Positions 63,533-64,000 of a stretch of DNA of 64,000 bases are shown one piece after another; position 1 is the first letter of the stretch, and each line of letters starts with the position of its first letter. The notes beneath the pieces are model-generated. The model did no database searches. It saw nothing but the letters and a program-made list of their open reading frames with translations, and was not told the DNA's origin. The stretch comes from UBA3206 sp963623875 (GTDB lineage Bacteria; Bacillota_I; Bacilli_A; Acholeplasmatales; Anaeroplasmataceae). The DNA is taken from positions 1-64,000 of the forward strand of contig CAVFNL010000045.1 in the NCBI GenBank assembly GCA_963623875.1, given 5' to 3'. Both the position numbers and the translations under genes were made by a program.

Positions 63533-64000
63533 TACATTTATTTGTTGTATAACATATTGATTGATACCTCTTTTTGTATCTTCTTTTATATAACCTTTTA
63601 TTTCATATAGTTTATCTATTTTTAAAAAAGATGAAAGAGACGCAAATTGTGAAGGGAATATTACAAATGATATTTCACTAAGCCCATCGCTTAAATGCCC
63701 TACTGCCATCATTTCATTATTCTTAGTTATCAATTCTTTGATATCTGTAAATGCCGCAATGATTTTTGAAGTTTTATTATATTCTAAGTTTGATATATAT
63801 AATGCGTTACGCTTTTTAATTTTAGCATTAATATCATTATAAATATTATACTTTAAATTAAATCCTAAATATTCTTTTTCTTTTGTACGAAGAGTATATT
63901 CATCAATTTCATCTAGCGATAAAATTCTATCTTCTAAAAAATTATCGATTAGAATAGAATTTCCTCCAACGTCATCTAACATACTTTTTTTAGTTTGTCC
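63530..64000 (-). CDS. dnaE: DNA polymerase III alpha subunit (DnaE type), C-terminal part
   Basis: The frame is open to the right edge (GQTKKSMLDDV precedes the first ATG), so 156 codons of a larger gene are seen. SLDEIDEYTLRTKEKEYLGFNL matches the KExxxLGFYL segment of DnaE. It is followed by an OB-fold-like stretch (IIAAFTDIKELITKNNEMMAVGHLSDGLSEISFVIFPSQF...YEIKGYIKED). It is the replicative polymerase. A terminator overlaps the stop codon. The polymerase and PHP domains are outside the window. Confidence 0.85.
   Translation of the reverse strand, partial: GQTKKSMLDDVGGNSILIDNFLEDRILSLDEIDEYTLRTKEKEYLGFNLKYNIYNDINAKIKKRNALYISNLEYNKTSKIIAAFTDIKELITKNNEMMAVGHLSDGLSEISFVIFPSQFASLSSFLKIDKLYEIKGYIKEDTKRGINQYVIQQINV

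Noticed and set aside
1..64000. UGA read as tryptophan (Mollicutes code), suggested by the tmRNA tag style
   Set aside because: TGA ends rnr, uvrB, the 225-residue membrane protein and the minor pilin, each at a tight overlap with the next gene; tryptophans in conserved motifs use TGG.

Overview
The window looks like chromosome of a low-GC, monoderm, gut-type Firmicute or Mollicute-related lineage (Bacilli/Erysipelotrichia/RF39-like). The evidence is an AT-rich sequence, strong AGGAGG ribosome sites, TTGACA-17-TATAAT promoters, a Leu T-box, PPi-type phosphofructokinase, FeoAB with a Cys-rich partner, ComG-like type IV pilus genes without a secretin, and a long Mollicutes-style tmRNA tag. TGA is a stop in several overlapping gene pairs (rnr/smpB, the membrane gene/asnA, uvrB/rRNA methyltransferase), so the standard bacterial code applies. 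Almost all genes are on the minus strand; only an IS transposase and the phosphofructokinase are on plus.

Layout. 1-4760: type I restriction-modification operon (regulator-hsdR-hsdM-hsdS, hsdS running off the edge), preceded by a 20-bp-period CGCG array and the tmRNA gene. 5116-8784: tmRNA, smpB, rnr, secG and a cold-shock gene. 8901-12028: leuA under a Leu T-box, and a short RecQ-like helicase. 12140-12680: decayed fragments of a BspA-like leucine-rich-repeat gene and an ISL3-like transposase. 12696-18952: one tight operon of a membrane protein, asnA, a cytosolic TPR-GGDEF protein, a PanE-like reductase and an orphan protein. 19117-23607: tRNA-Gln and a large DUF4011-type helicase/nuclease. 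23710-27703: DUF3793 protein, flavodoxin and a MacB-like ABC exporter. 27844-28140: remnant of an AAA-ATPase gene. 28348-31386: feoA-feoA-feoB-Cys-rich protein. 31502-35239: exonuclease III and two MATE transporters. 35363-37010: an IS1634/IS4-type element. 37122-39508: membrane protein, LysR regulator and an unknown protein. 39866-48976: type IV pilus/pseudopilus operon followed by a PAS-GGDEF protein. 49080-54289: rRNA methyltransferase, uvrB, Smr protein, SGNH hydrolase and a TtcA-like protein. 54353-64000: orphan protein, Na/Pi symporter, RNase H, divergent pyk and pfp, another orphan, and the C-terminus of dnaE.

Themes. (1) Iron: the feo operon and the DUF3793-flavodoxin operon each carry two copies of the same operator, TTAG-N6-CTAA, around a strong promoter. 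This suggests one DtxR/IdeR-like regulon. (2) c-di-GMP and surface pili: a PAS-GGDEF protein sits directly behind the pilus ATPase, and a second GGDEF protein sits in the asnA operon. (3) Defence: a type I RM system and a stand-alone DUF4011 helicase/nuclease, about 15 kb apart. (4) Orphans: the 510- and 747-residue proteins appear to share a C-terminal module not named by any family I recognise. (5) Genome reduction: several mobile or accessory genes survive only as fragments, and many terminators overlap the stop codon of the gene they end.
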